Origin: Paulinella micropora
Lineage: Eukaryota > Cercozoa > Imbricatea > Euglyphida > Paulinellidae
NCBI GenBank assembly: GCA_019918135.1
Contig: WBZZ01002988.1
Coordinates: 417,501 to 481,500, forward strand
Direction of reading: 5' to 3'
Length of the DNA stretch: 64,000 nt
Shown: in pieces, positions 62,969-64,000 of the stretch
Position numbering within the stretch: the first letter of the stretch is position 1
Layout: each line of letters begins with the position of its first letter
Program-made: the position numbers and the translations under genes
Notes under the pieces: model-generated
What the model saw: the letters and a program-made list of their open reading frames with translations, nothing else
What the model was told of the DNA's origin: nothing
Database searches by the model: none

Positions 62969-63019
<51 letters not shown>
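62563..63019. mobile_element. Unclassified SINE-like repeat with (ATT)n tail
   Basis: About 400 bp of moderately GC-rich sequence between two ATT tracts (62,512-62,562 and 62,970-63,017). It begins ATCAGCCCAATGGCCTCAAG, which slightly resembles a Pol III A box. It lacks coding potential. Probably a short interspersed element, but I see only one copy in the window. Confidence 0.4.
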
Positions 63020-63021
<2 letters not shown>

Positions 63022-63022
63022 T

Positions 63023-63194
63023 TCCCGTCGGTGCCACCAGTATTTTCATTGAACATACCGGTCCGTCTGGAAGTGTTGGAACTGCCCATGCGGGGGTGTC
63101 ATTAGAGCCTATCGTCAATTCTTCGTACTCCCCTCACGGATGAGACGATGGAGGCGCATGTGCAGATTTGCATCAGCCATTGACAGAGAAGCAC

Positions 63195-63269
<75 letters not shown>
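63023..63269 (+). mobile_element. SINE-like copy 1, 5'-truncated, with (ATT)n tail
   Basis: Starts inside the tRNA-like head (CCCGTCGGTGCCACC), then ACCAGTATTTTCATTGAACA and a ~150 bp body ending GACAGAGAAGCACTATT, followed by ~25 ATT units. The body reappears in the copy at 63,271. Confidence 0.65.
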
Positions 63270-63270
63270 G

Positions 63271-63537
63271 GACACCGTGATAGCCCAGTGGTCAAGTTCT
63301 ACCATCTGGGCCCTGTCGCCAGTTCGATTCCCGTCGGTGCCACCAGTATTTTCATTGAACATACCGGTCTATTTCTGGACCAGTATTTTCATTGAACATA
63401 CCGGCCCGTCTGGAAGTGTTGGAACTGCCCTTGCGGGGGTGTCATTAGAGCTTATCGTCAATTCTTCGTACTCCCCTCACGGGTGAGACGATGGAGGCGC
63501 ATGTGCAGAAATGCATCAGCCATTGACAGAGAAGCAC

Positions 63538-63570
<33 letters not shown>
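63271..63570 (+). mobile_element. SINE-like copy 2 with tRNA-derived head and (ATT)n tail
   Basis: The first 74 bases resemble a tRNA: GACACCG and CGGTGCC can form an acceptor stem (6 of 7 pairs), TAGCCCAGTGG matches the Pol III A box, and GTTCGATTCC the B box. The D and T stems pair poorly, so it is not a working tRNA. The body follows with an internal ~37 bp duplication (ACCAGTATTTTCATTGAACA occurs twice) and an (ATT)n tail. Confidence 0.7.
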
Positions 63571-63630
63571 GGAGGGGTGCACAGTATGGCACCCCACGGG
63601 AAGAGGAGGTGGTTGGGCCTCTTCCCACTG

Positions 63631-63812
63631 GTTTCGAGGCTATGTCGTTGTGTTGGCTCCGAGGCTATGTTGTTGTGTTGGTTCCGAGGCTATGTAGTTG
63701 TGTTGGTTCCGAGACTCTGTTGTTGTGTGGGTTCCGAGGCTATGTCGATGTGGGTTCCGAGGCTATGTTGTTGTGTTGGTTCCGAGGCCATGTCGCTGTG
63801 TTGTTTTTTATA
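63631..63812. repeat. Minisatellite with ~30 bp unit
   Basis: About seven copies of a unit close to GGTTCCGAGGCTATG followed by TTGTTGTGTT, some of 24-27 bp. Both the unit and its variants are clear by eye. Confidence 0.8.
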
Positions 63813-64000
63813 AGACATACACCACGTGGGATCAAAGGGGTATTTACATTCCGCGATCTAGGGGTGGTGACGGGTTTCGAGGCGTCCCAGATACTTACCA
63901 CAAAACGTCCTCATGCGCTGGCAGACCGCATGAAATGTCTGCTACCCCTGTGAGTACCTCCATGCGGGACCTACCCAGTCTCGCGGAGCTCTCACGCGGG
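63813..64000. other. Right edge, nothing recognised
   Basis: No gene or repeat could be supported in the last bases of the window. Confidence 0.4.

Noticed and set aside
63271-63344. A functional tRNA gene
   Set aside because: The D and T stems pair poorly, and the sequence is followed by a repeat body and ATT tail, so it is the head of a SINE-like element.
61467-63400. Open frames of poly-Val, poly-Leu, poly-Tyr or poly-Ile over microsatellites
   Set aside because: They are produced by trinucleotide and tetranucleotide repeats and have no gene features.

Overview
Eukaryotic nuclear DNA, dominated by transposable elements nested in one another. A host glutathione S-transferase gene with a GT-AG intron, tRNA-derived SINE-like repeats, long ATT/TTA microsatellites and Ty1/copia, Polinton and LINE insertions all show this. 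No bacterial signatures were seen. The species cannot be named from the sequence. The intron-poor, GSTA/sigma-like GST would fit an alga or other protist, but also an invertebrate.

Layout. 1-2.78 kb: AT-rich flank with a small inverted-repeat (MITE-like) element and a decayed gag-like remnant on the minus strand. 2,791-44,128: a Polinton/Maverick-class element with ~140 bp terminal inverted repeats and a candidate TTACCTC target duplication. It carries a retroviral-type integrase, a long phage-like fibre protein with a C-terminal S74-type chaperone, a packaging ATPase, an adenovirus-type protease, minor and major capsid proteins, a protein-primed family B DNA polymerase and several small proteins. 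It is a fossil with roughly fifteen breaks. Conserved hairpins sit just behind the stops of its protease, major capsid and polymerase genes.

Inside the Polinton fibre gene lies a GC-rich 19.6 kb non-LTR retrotransposon (8,030-27,676), flanked by two ~1.47 kb direct copies of fibre sequence. It is the most unusual object here. It is an RLE-type LINE (reverse transcriptase, CCHC-like finger and restriction-like endonuclease on the plus strand) with very long upstream coding regions. These hold a Ulp1/SENP-type (C48) protease, an Arg/Ser/Pro-rich disordered tract and a ubiquitin-specific-protease-like (C19) domain. An internal 3.6 kb segment is inverted and holds an RNase H domain plus the first part of the RT domain, so the natural order would place RNase H before RT.

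44,144-59,829: a Ty1/copia element with ~340 bp LTRs, interrupted by a second, related copia-type element and an unrelated orphan ORF (about 50.3-57.5 kb). A 291 bp hairpin element sits in the inner one. 59.8-64 kb: host DNA with the GST gene on the minus strand, then microsatellites, two SINE-like copies and a ~30 bp minisatellite.
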